Below are positions 9,833-19,788 of a stretch of 64,000 bases of DNA, piece by piece. Location of the stretch: positions 1,139,464-1,203,463 of the forward strand of contig BCIM01000001.1 of assembly GCA_039545315.1 (NCBI GenBank), written 5' to 3'. The stretch is from Kondoa malvinella (Eukaryota > Basidiomycota > Agaricostilbomycetes > Agaricostilbales > Kondoaceae). The notes under the pieces are model-generated. The model saw nothing but the letters and a program-made list of their open reading frames with translations, ran no database searches and was not told where the DNA came from. The position numbers and the translations under genes are program-made. Numbering within the stretch: the stretch's first letter is position 1; every line of letters starts with the position of its first letter.

Positions 9833-11619
9833 TTACAGCACGAGTACACATGCCCCACTTTCTGGCTCTGTCGTGAAAGCTGCCGTGTGGTAGTCTTCTT
9901 CTGATACTCCGCTGTAGTATGTGGTTCGTAGAGACTCAACAAAGGCTTCTCCCTTTTCTCTCGAGTCAAACAGCGACACACTTGAGCCACCCCATCCCGC
10001 TCCTGCTTTCTTGTGTTAGCATTAAACACGCAGACAGGATAGGAACAAACCTGTCAAGCGAGCTCCTAGACTACCGGCTTCCATAGCTAGTGCCACTAGA
10101 CGATTCAGCTCGTCACAACTGCACTCATACAAGTCCCGACAGCTGGTATGACTGAGCTGCATCAGTTCGCCAAGCTGTTTCGGCGCATCTATTGAACCTT
10201 CTTCTAGCAATTGTCGAGCTTCATACACTCTGGCAGCTTCCTTGAGTACATGTTGCGCCCTTTCTGTGTGCATGTGTTAAAATGAGGCGGGTCCGCTGAA
10301 GACAGACGAACTATATATCTGAAGGTTTGAAGCTTCAATCTCGAAATTCGGGTGGAACTTCTGCTTAAAAGCCTTTCCATCCTCCACACCACATAGCTTA
10401 TACACCTCGCTCCATCCCATCCCATCCTTGTAAGCCTCCAAAACTTGTTCCAGGCTCTTCAAGATGATGACCAGCCTTTGCATATGTTCGGCTACCGACG
10501 CATCGGGAGAAGATGAGAAATGCTGGTCGATGACTTGTTTGAGAGTTGCAGAGTATTCCGTTGCGACGTTCAGCATTTGTGCTAGAAGGTAGGCGGCGAC
10601 GCGGCATTCGACTACTCTTAGGTTGTAGTGGATCTTGCTTGTGACCTAAGCCCGCAGTCAACATAATGTTCCACAACTCTATTTGCAGGACTTGCCTGCT
10701 TGTTCCTGCAAAAAGCAATCAGCATACATCTGATAGGTTCTCGTCAACACATACGAGACAACCATAGAATTGGCTATGACAAAGCAAGGCTGCGAAGAGC
10801 CACTTGGTAGTGGTACAGGAGTAGCGTGCAGCTTAGGGAAGAAAGAGATGTGCAGGAGGGAACCGCGAGTGCTAAGAACGGAAGCTGACTGATCCATACC
10901 GCCGCTCTGGACGCCGACTGCTCGTTCGCTATCAATAGCGATCTTAAGGAACGTCAGCTAGATGCTGTAAGAAGATTCAAAAGCTGACCTGAGTCAATTC
11001 TTCCTTTGTAAACTTGTCCAGCACACCGAGACCTTGCGCAACGGCTATGCACGATGCAACACACATAGCCGCACTACTCGACAAGCCTCCTCCAGCCGGA
11101 ACACTCCCAGTAAACAACATGCGCAAGTGAACAGGCTGAGCAGCATGTTCCGGTTTGAGGCAGGCTAGCATGCCTTTACATCCAGCTTTAAAGTAATTCT
11201 CCCATTGAAGCTTAGAATCATCAATCTGAACATGTTCGGCATTTAGAGCACTGATGCTGAACTCGTGTTCCGAGTATTTGGGGTCGACGTTGTGCAGTTC
11301 GAAGCGAGATGCTCCTTCGGCCGGTGAAGCGAGGCAGGCGATGAGGACGTCCTTCTCGATAGCCATAGGGAGAACATCAAAGCCAGAATAGTCGATATGC
11401 TCGCCTAGCCTGACCGGAATTTTGAGCGGGGATCATGCAAAGATGGCAATGATTCGGAGCATACGCATTGACTCGACCTGGAGCTCTGGCTATGTATGAA
11501 GGTTTGGCGCTGTAGATGACCTCGAAGGCATCCGTCAGGCTGGCATAGCGTTGCTCTTGCGCTGGCACCGAGTTTGAAGTGTATACAGTAGATAGTTCTT
11601 GCTGGATTGGGATGGCCAT
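9833..11619 (-). CDS. GAL1: Galactokinase (GHMP kinase family)
   Basis: Phosphorylates alpha-D-galactose to galactose 1-phosphate in the Leloir pathway, in the cytosol. Reading down the minus strand are the galactose-binding signature (RAPGRVN then GEHIDYSGFDVLP across an intron), the ATP-binding GHMP motif PAGGGLSSSAAM, GGMDQSASVL, and the C-terminal GAGWGGSSVSLF. The protein ends ESGACVLVL. The first junction gives GRVN-ALGEHIDY rather than the usual NLIGEH, so either the splice site or the residue is unusual. The start at 11619 (MAIPIQQ) is preferred; an in-frame ATG at 11658 is possible. It is divergent from the cupin gene, with a 134-bp shared promoter. Confidence 0.93.
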
Positions 11620-11753
11620 AGCAGCTGTTTTCGAATAGGCAGATATACAGGGGATCACGGGTTATGCTGATTTGTGATTCTGTTCGGAGTTAGACTTGCA
11701 CCGAGACTTCTTGTAGCTTCTGTCTGAGGCTTGTCTGTCTTCCACCAGCTCAA

Positions 11754-12320
11754 ATGTCGTCCACCGTATTCGTCACGAGTCACAACTTTGACAGCAAAGC
11801 TACAGAACCAACAGTCACGGTTAAAGAGCAAGCCGTCCCGCTCAAGACCGTTTTAGACGGAGCGGCCGGTGTCGCCTGTCTAAATGCAAGCTCGCTCAAT
11901 ACACCTAATCAAGGCGAACCAAGCGACCCAACGCTGTATGCCGGACCTCTGGCAATACCTGGTGGAAGTCAATTGCGTATAACATCGCTCAAGCCTGGTC
12001 AGACAGCTGGAATGGTATGCCTTCCATAGATGGCGCAAGAAGACGCTGATGAACCGCAGCATCGCACTTCTTCCATTGACTATAACATCTTTCTCGAGGG
12101 AGAAGTGGACCTTATCACACCAGACGAGATGGGAACGGAAGAGTTGGAAGGTTACAAGGTCACGCGAACGCGAGTCAAAGCACAGCAGACGGTAGTGCAA
12201 AGAGGAACGCTTCATGCCTGGCAGAATGTTGGAAAAGTTGATTGTAAATGGATTTGTGTGTTGGTGTCTGCTCAACCGGTGGAAATTGGAGGGAAAGCTT
12301 TAGCGGATGTGGACTTGTGA
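11754..12320 (+). CDS. Small cupin-domain protein
   Basis: A single-domain cupin of about 172 residues. One intron (about 12014-12060) separates the N-terminal part, ending KPGQTAGM, from the beta-barrel core. The core shows the family pattern M/HRTSSIDYNIFLEGEVDL, then VVQRGTLHAWQNVG with the second metal-site His. Proteins of this type occur in fungal catabolic and secondary-metabolite clusters and are mostly of unknown activity. It is convergent with LRA1 (13 bp between stops), so it may belong to the rhamnose cluster, but the sequence gives no direct evidence of its substrate. Confidence 0.85.
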
Positions 12321-12333
12321 TATAGTAGCTTGA

Positions 12334-13506
12334 TCATTGCAGATTGACGAAAAGACCTCCATCTACCAGCAACGACGCGCCATTGACTTATGAACGACTC
12401 TCAGCTAAGATGGAATCGTGGTTACAGAGCACTCACCGAACTTGGCCAAATCAGAGGCAACGAATATAGTTGGACCAGCAATATCGTCTGCTTCGCCTAC
12501 ACGCCCTAGCGGAGTCCGTGTCGACATGTACTCTTCCTTCCCGCTCTGGGCAAGATCATCCTTGTTGATGGCTGTGCGGATAGTGCCCTATACGATGTTT
12601 GAGCTGGTGGTCAGAAGGCAAGAAGAAATCTGCTTACAGGCAAGATGGAGTTGCAGCGGATATTGTGCTGGCCTAGCGCTGTTGCGCACGACTCCATCAA
12701 GCTCTTAACTCCGGCTGGTTGAGCAGATCAGCATTCAGAGACAGTTTGGAGCAATCTGTAGAACAAACCTTTGGTCGGCGTGTAATGGCATTGCTGTGCA
12801 CCTCCCACTAGCGCACTGATTGAGCTGATAGCGATGATAGAGCCACCTTTGGGTTCTTGCTGTGCCATCTGGTTCGCTGCTGCCTTGACAGCATAGTATG
12901 CGCCTGAAAGGCTTTTAAGCCAATATCTCGTGAGGAAGGCTAGAAGGACAAACCGTTCAGATTCACCTGCAGCGCCCAACGAGTCAATAGGGACCAAGAC
13001 AGCGAATATCGATAGTCCTCACGTCTTGCACCGTTTTCCATCTGATTAGAGTCTGATCAGCGCAGACAATAAGGCATCATAAGAGTGCTCACAGCTCATC
13101 TGGCATGCTAAGAAAGTCATGGAAAGGACAGATGCCTGCATTGCTGACCAGCACATCCAATCTTCCAAACTTGTCAACGGCAGCCTTGACGATCTTGTGA
13201 GCTGTCGCCGGATCCGCGATGTTGCCTGAAACGAGAACGACTTCTCTGCCCATCTTTACAATCTCTTCTTGCAGCGTTTGGGCATCTCGTGTTGTTGCTT
13301 CATCACCCAAAAAATGGACGACAACGTTTGCGCCATGGGCCGCTGCGCAAAGGGCTACCGCTCGACCAATGCCTTGGCTACCTCCTGCAGCATTTCAGGT
13401 GTTCAAGTATCCCCTCGACTTGGTAAAGATGCTGCTCACCTGTCACAGCGAGGACTTTGTTGTTCAAAAGATTCGAGCCAGCGATTAAATACGGATTCAA
13501 TGTCAT
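12334..13506 (-). CDS. LRA1: L-rhamnose 1-dehydrogenase (short-chain dehydrogenase)
   Basis: Oxidises L-rhamnose to L-rhamnono-1,4-lactone with NAD(P)+. The SDR cofactor motif TGGSQGIG appears when the first intron is removed, followed by VSNAGIC (NNAG-type), ISSISALVGGAQQ, catalytic YTPTK, IRCNSILPGT-like and TPLGRVGEADDIAGP. The C-terminus LLVDGGLFVNLQ matches what I recall of the Pichia stipitis enzyme. At least five introns are evident. It is transcribed divergently from LRA4 across 246 bp. Family membership is certain. The specific substrate rests on the distinctive C-terminus and on the neighbouring dehydratase, aldolase and rhamnosidase. Confidence 0.88.
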
Positions 13507-13752
13507 TTTGTCAGGATTCTTCCAGTGAAGCTCAAGAATATCTGCATGCACTGTATTAACAGTAGAGTGATATCCCCTCACATCGCGGTATTGATGCACC
13601 GTCCGTCGGCCTGAAGACAGTTCTCAAGACCGAAGCTACTTCCTCTCGTGTCCGACTTCATCTTGCAACGAAGCTTGTTATCTCAAAGTCGCTGTCTCTT
13701 CCAAGAACCTCTTCAATCAGGCATCTCATTGACTACGAACCGTTTTGAATCA
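13507..13752. promoter_or_regulatory. Divergent promoter LRA1/LRA4 with CCG/CGG triplets
   Basis: This 246-bp region serves both rhamnose genes. At 13599-13609 it carries CCG-T-CCG-T-CGG, the sort of triplet arrangement bound by Zn2Cys6 regulators. The regulator gene lies immediately downstream of LRA4. The site is a prediction from pattern only. Confidence 0.4.
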
Positions 13753-14869
13753 ATGCCCACTATGTGTCGCGTTCCGCCGAAAGGCATTTACGTACCGCAG
13801 CTCGCCTTCTTCAATGAAGATGAATCGGTAGATCATGCCACAATAGCAAAACATGCCGCTTGGTAAATCAGCTGCACGCAGACCGAATACTCGCTCATCT
13901 CGGTGGGCAGGTTGAGCGATTCAGGCATTCATGGACTAGTATGCCATGGTACAACGTAGCTTTCAACCATGAACACTCGATTAAGACTGATCAGTAGAAC
14001 AGAGGAGAACCAGCTCATCTGCTTCGAAGCGAGCGCAAGGCAATCTTGGAGACGACAGTCAAAGCAGTTCGGGGCTCCACGAAGTCCGACCTTCCAATCG
14101 TTGTCGGTATCGGCAGCAATAACCTGAGGGAAACGCTGGAGCTCGCCGAAGAAGCTTCAGATGCTGGCGCTGACTTTGCGCTCGTCGTTGCGCCCAGCTT
14201 CTTTGCTAAAGCTATGACCAATGAGGTCCTATATGAGCACTTTTGCACTGTGAGTCCTCAAGGCGATCTGAAGGATGCGTCTCATCCCCACCATACAGAT
14301 TGCCGACAAATCCAAGCTACCAGTCATTTTGTACAACTTCCCTGGAATTGCTCAAGGCATCGATCTGGACGAAGCTCTCATCATCAGACTTGCACAGCAT
14401 CCCAACCTTGTCGGTATCAAGCTCAGCTGCGGCAATGTCGCAAAAGGCGCTCGACTCTCTTCTCGCCTCGATCCGTCAGAATTTGCTGTCTTTGGCGGTC
14501 TAGCTGACACTCTACTACATGGTCTGGCTGCTTCAAGAAGCTCTGGTGTCGTTTCTGGACTTGGCAACATTTCGCCGGAAAGTCTGCTCAAAGTGTATGA
14601 TCTGTTTGAGAAGGGTGATCTGAAAGGAGCGAAAGAAGCGCAAGCGGCTCTGTCTGCTGCAGGATCTATCGAGCTACTTGGAGGTGTGCCTGGCATGAGA
14701 GTAAGCCAACATGTGCACAGCTATCCGAACCTTGCCTAACCATTTGTGTCAGTATGGAGTTGTGCACTACAGAGGTTATGGCGGAGTCTCTCGCAACCCT
14801 CTTCCACCTCCTAGTCAGCAATTGAAGGACAACGTTGTCGAATGGATGTCCGCAGTCATGGGCAAATAG
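13753..14869 (+). CDS. LRA4: 2-keto-3-deoxy-L-rhamnonate aldolase (DHDPS/NAL family)
   Basis: Cleaves 2-keto-3-deoxy-L-rhamnonate to pyruvate and L-lactaldehyde. Starts MPTMCRVPPKGIYVPQL; an in-frame ATG at 13648 is less likely. With introns removed the N-terminal part reads GLVCHGTTGEPAHLLRSER, the family's substrate-carboxylate motif (GTTGE). Then come DLPIVVGIGSNN, GADFALVVAPSFF and LPVILYNFPGIAQG (catalytic Tyr in YNFP). The Schiff-base Lys is in VGIKLSCGN, followed by FAVFGGLAD. A final short exon, beginning at about 14750, encodes YGVVHYRGYGGVSRNPLPPP. Length is about 300 residues, normal for the family. It is convergent with the regulator gene (67 bp between stops). Confidence 0.88.
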
Positions 14870-14936
14870 CTATTGTACATTCTAACATCTGATTACAAGT
14901 ACTACACTTTACACATTGAGGTTCATATCAAGCCTG

Positions 14937-17252
14937 TCAGACGGTCAGGATAGCATTAGACCAGGCGTTTGTTCGGACATACCCTCCCCATGTTGGATCT
15001 TGCCAGAAGTTGTCAAACAAAGGTTCGTGCAGCCAGTCTTGGACAATGCTCATTGTCTGGTCAGGCGTAAAGCTCGGCTGGAGAACTGCTTCGTATGCTG
15101 TCTTGCGTATGTCGAGCAGTATGGAGATGGCTAAAGGTAGAGAAGCTGCCTGGAAAGTGTCGTTGTTGCGACTAACATCCAGCTTGACGAACGCCCTTCT
15201 GACGAGCTCGAGATACCGATCTGCGATAGGCCAACAGGTGCCCATCTTCTTTAGCGCTTCAATCAGAACGTGTAACTTTGGCGAAATTGCAGCCTGGGTA
15301 GAAAAGGCGTGCACTGCGAGGGCCTTGATAAGTCAATCTTCAACAGTTCGATAAATTCTTACGGAAAAGAGCGCGAGCGCCAACAAAGGCAGCCCAAGCT
15401 ATGAAAGGCATCATGGTACCGTCGGTTTGACCCTCTGCAGAAGCTGAAAACAGATCCGCCATTGCTTCTGCCGCTTGTAAACAGTCGACACTCGCTTCAG
15501 GCACTGGCGCGATGTGTTCATTCTGGTAAGGAGGATAGGCTCGAAGAGAGTTGAGCTTGATAATCGTGCTGCAGTAGGATGTCAAATTGAATCACCGGCA
15601 AGCGGCTGAAGCGAACTCACGCAAGGTAGATAGCTCTGACTGTTAGTAGGATTGGATCTGATTCAATGCCTGAGAATTCGATGAGCCACAACCCTAGCAT
15701 TTGTAAAAACCAGCTCACCAGGATGCACAGGCACTGTCGTGATCCATCTTTTGCAGGTCGCATCCAGCATCTGACTCCTCTCTCGCCAAAGGTAGAGCTC
15801 CCTTGCATCCGTATAGTCAACCGTGCCTCGCTGAAATGAATGCACTCTTCCTAAAAGATCGAAGATTTGCACCAGCAGCGCCCAGCTTGTCAGACCTGAT
15901 TTGTTTGATGAGTCGAATAGATAGCTTTTGAAAAAGAGTGTATTCGAGGGACGCTGGTAGGTGTCAGATTCGAAGCTCAGTTCTTATACAAGGCTTACAT
16001 GTAAGTTTCGATCTGCGTCGGAACAGGGCAAGAACCGCTTGACGTCAATATCATTCAAATCGAAAGCCCTGCCAGTCGAGGCCGCGGCGAACCGGTCGAG
16101 GACAAAGATGCTGCTCGAGCAATGAGAGGATGCTGATATATAGCCAAACTAGCTCACAACCAAAACAACCGGCGCCTATCTTCAGCCTGCTGAGGTGATG
16201 TGGACGGCGGCACAGTGCAGCGGGTCAGCAGGCTTTGCTTCACCTTATGATCGGTATTGGTGAATTGGCTAAAGATATCTGGCAAGCCTTCTTCCTCTTC
16301 GAGTAATTGCAGGTGATAGGTCGAACGCGTGAGCAAATCGATGACACCGAAGCTCTTCGGGCTGCGCCCGCTTCCTACTGTTTCGAACGAGAGCAGAGCT
16401 AAAGCTTGCTGTGATTCTAGTGATGCACTCTCCGATGCTTCCCATATTATGTGTTTGCGAGCTGCATTGTAGAATGATGAATTTTGTTGCTCCGCAGGTA
16501 AATATCGCATGGAGATAGTGAGCACCGCATAGATTAGGATGGAAGATCTAGTAAGCGAGTCTTGGACTTCTTCTCGCGAGATGAAGGGGACGTAAGGTCC
16601 CAGTCTGCTAAAGAAGGCCTCTATCGCTGATTGGACGAGCGCTTGCTGAGGCAGGGGCGGATTGTCAGAAATGGGTGACCATTTATCTGGAGTTGGAGCG
16701 AAAGGCGATGGTATATGAGTGGTGTGTTCTTGCGGCAGTTGACTGCTTGAGGCCTGAGGTATCGAGAAGTCGGTCTGATCCCAATCATGTTGCTGCGCGA
16801 ACTGGCTGTTCGACGTATCTGTGGAAGATGCAGGCATTGGTCCGCTCTTGCCGGTCTCGAATAGATCCATTCGACGCTCCAGCGTCTCGATTCGCTTTAG
16901 CATGTCTTCGTTCTTGCTTTTCTTGAATCCAGGCTTTTCTCTTGTCTTGTATATGCACTCATTGTTGTTCCTGCTGGTCAATGAGCCCATGTCTGGCATG
17001 TAGCGTCCACATCTTACGCTTTGATGCAGTTCGCGCAGGGTGATTGGCCATCGCATTTCACCTTTCGCGAGCGCTATACCACAGATGAGCGTCTGTGGGT
17101 GTCTTACGTGTCAGAAGCTTCTTACGCAAAAGTTGCAGGTAGCTACCCAACAGATCAGATCAACAAATGTTTCGGTATTCGGTACATATATGTCACGGAC
17201 CGCAAAGAGGCCTTTCTTCCGAAGCATCGTTGCGCGACCTATCGGGCGGCAT
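14937..17252 (-). CDS. Zn2Cys6 transcription factor, candidate rhamnose regulator
   Basis: The N-terminal binuclear zinc cluster is assembled from four small exons: CNFC, RSRKVKCDGQSPCANCIKA and RNNNECIYKTREKPG, giving all six cysteines. A linker rich in basic residues and a heptad-like stretch (DMLKRIETLERRMDLFE) suits dimerisation. The fungal_trans middle domain begins around FFSRLGPYVPFISREEVQD, and later exons continue to the end ...YVRTNAWSNAILTV. The start at 17252 (MPPDRSRNDASEERPLC) is inferred from splice phase and is less certain than the rest. Its position between LRA4 and LRA3 makes it the probable pathway-specific activator, comparable in role to TRC1 or RhaR. That role is inferred from context, not from a known binding site. 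Confidence 0.85.
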
Positions 17253-17403
17253 GGTCGATTTTCCAGGGGTACTGCAACGCTGCGAGCCGTGGAAGGATTG
17301 TCGAAGATCGTTGTTCACAGCGGAAAGAACCGAGGAAATTATGCAACAGTAGATTCATTGACAAATAGCAGGAGACAATATATGTGATGACAGCGTCCTT
17401 GTT

Positions 17404-19435
17404 TCAATGCCCAACTCCGTTCGTCATCTTGACACCCTTGCCGATCGAAAGATAAGGAGATGTTTGCTTGTACTCTGACGACGGTATCAGCTCGACCTCG
17501 GGGTTGAGGGTCATTCCAAAGCCTGGTCTGTCGTCCATCGTTAGGAATCCGTTGACAGGAACGGGTTCCTGTTCAGATTGTCAGCATATTTCACAGAAGT
17601 ATGGAGTGAAGTTACATCGAGGAACAGGTTGCCAAAGCATGGCATAACTTTCTTTCCTTCGGCGTCGCTGGCAATGATCTCTTGAAACGGTGAGTCGGGG
17701 AACGTCACTATCGAATTGTCAGAGAGATATAGACGACTTGCTCCTGAAGGATGCTTACTGAGTGCATGATAGCTGTAAGGCCCACTGAGGCAGTCGCAAG
17801 CTTCCAATGAGCAATTCGAGCGCCTGCTAGAGAGGCTGCAGACTTACCTTCCGTGTGGTACGATGGGGATATCATATGCTGAAGCCATCGCGGCGACTTT
17901 GAGCAGTTCGCTTAAGCCGCCGAGCCACATTACGTCTGGCTGAATGATGTCGATGTTGCGGCCTTCGATGAGCTTGCGAAAGCCGTAGCGAGTGTACTGA
18001 TAGATCATCAGTTCCGTCCGTGCCTGAGGTATACAGGATCTCACCTCATGCTCGCCAGTAGTCCATCTGACGTGAGGCAAAGCTTCTTTCAGCTTCTTGT
18101 GGCCTGCAAGTATGAGTCAGCAATGTCAGATGTTCAAAGGTATACTGCTCACCATCAAAGTCATCAGGGTGGAGACATTCTTCCCACCAGTACACTCCGA
18201 CCTTCTCTTGCTCACAAGTTCGTGCTAATTCAATCGCATAGTTCACATTCAGGGACATCCAGCAGTCGACCATCAATGGGAAATCTGCCATCGATGGTCA
18301 GCCTGATGATCTATTAACAAGGTACTCATCTACCTGGACCAATCGCCTCTCGATGAGCCTTGAGGAATGCCACATTCTTCCGAAGACCTTCTGGACCTTC
18401 TGCAGGACTATAAGGCAACGGGACTTTTCCGCCAAAGAAGCTGCGACACATGCTTAAACGTCTTGTGCGGAATTTCAGAGCTGGAACTTACCCCATGCGT
18501 TTGGCTTCTGCTGGTAATGGACCAGTCATGTAGAACTGCAATTTCTCTTTGACTGCTCCGCCGATGAGTTGATATACAGGCTCTCCGCGAATCTTGCCAA
18601 CTGTTTCCTGTATTCAGACTCGAACATGATGTGCATATGCTAATGCACGCACGAAGATCCCATAGAGCTAGATCAACGGCACTGATAGCAGCGACGGGCA
18701 AGCCTTTGCGACCATAGAACATGGACCTGGCGAAACAGGATCAGCTGATACCAGATCGAAGTTGTAGGCACACACGCTCTGTGCATTTGATCATTCATTT
18801 TGTTGATGCTTCGTGGATCTTGTCCTATGATGAAGCGAGCCAAGTGATGTTCTATCAGCCAACCTGTATCACTGCGCTCAGCCTGTCTTCCAGCCTTGTG
18901 CTTGTGAGAACTGACAAGCTGGAACACCGCCGAATCCTGGAGTGGTTAAGTCTTGATCAGCTTGTGTCTTTGGTATATACGAAGAGGCTCACCGGTGACG
19001 ACACCAACGCTGCCATCCGTCGCATGGATCTTGAGCACCAGCGAGCCCAAGACATCAATACCGAAAGAGGTCTGCAATCATGTAAGCGTTGAACGGCTGA
19101 ACAGTGTCCTCAGACTCACTCTGGACGCCTTGTATTCTTCATAGCGTGACATGGGCGCTGTCACCAAACACGTCAACATACGCGCTTTATTATCTATAAG
19201 CAAATGACTCACTGCTTATCGGATTGTCCAATATCCTGCAATACATACAGAGCATTAAGCATTGCGACCGAAGATAGCCAGGTTGAGTCGGACACACCAA
19301 TGGCCGCTACTCTGTCTGTGATAGTCACCACCTGAAGGAGTATATCAGACATCATGTGATACCCGTTTGCTGGCGCATACCTGCCCCTCCCTTGGGAATG
19401 AAGGTTTCTATTTTGCAAATCGTTGGAAACACCAT
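17404..19435 (-). CDS. LRA3: L-rhamnonate dehydratase (enolase superfamily, MR subgroup)
   Basis: Dehydrates L-rhamnonate to 2-keto-3-deoxy-L-rhamnonate, Mg2+-dependent. With introns removed the N-terminus reads KIETFIPKGGAG, then GGDYHRQSSGHW and SRTSFGIDVLGSLVLKI, a characteristic rhamnonate dehydratase start. Next come MFYGRKGLPVAAISAVDLAL and PLMVDCWMSLNVNYAIELAR (metal-ligand Asp), then WWEECLHPDDFDG, TTGEHE, DIIQPDVMWLGGLSELLK and IVPHG (catalytic His). The C-terminal capping exon contains VNGFLTMDDRPGFGMTLNPE. At least nine short introns are present, including very small N-terminal exons. It is divergent from the GH78 gene. Confidence 0.9.
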
Positions 19436-19788
19436 CTTTGAGACGCTTCAAGCAAATCAAACAGGGAAAACCAGAGATTGATAGCACGTAGATGAAAGCA
19501 GAGACAGGCTAGCTCGGCCCCGCAAGCGTCTGGAGAGTTCAAAGTCCGAGAACGGAGAACGGATCCAGTTTGATACGAGCGGCATCACAGTGCCAAGGGA
19601 GCTGCATTACGCTACTACGGGGTCTTCAAAGGAGTTCAGACAAGCAGCTCCAGCCTTGACTGAGAACGATATATATCTGTTTCATTTTGAGAAAGGTGAG
19701 TTGAAAATATCCAAAGCACTATGGAAGCCTGTGTCTGATACAATTGTGCACAGTACACGCCCCGATATCTCGATCTCACCTCTGTAAA
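19436..19788. promoter_or_regulatory. Divergent promoter LRA3/GH78 with CCG-CGG-CGG array
   Basis: This 353-bp region between the dehydratase and rhamnosidase starts contains CCG-N4-CGG-N4-CGG at 19546-19562, with AGAA as spacer twice. Regular spacing of CGG triplets is typical of binding sites for fungal Zn2Cys6 proteins. It is not proven to be the target of the local regulator. Confidence 0.4.
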
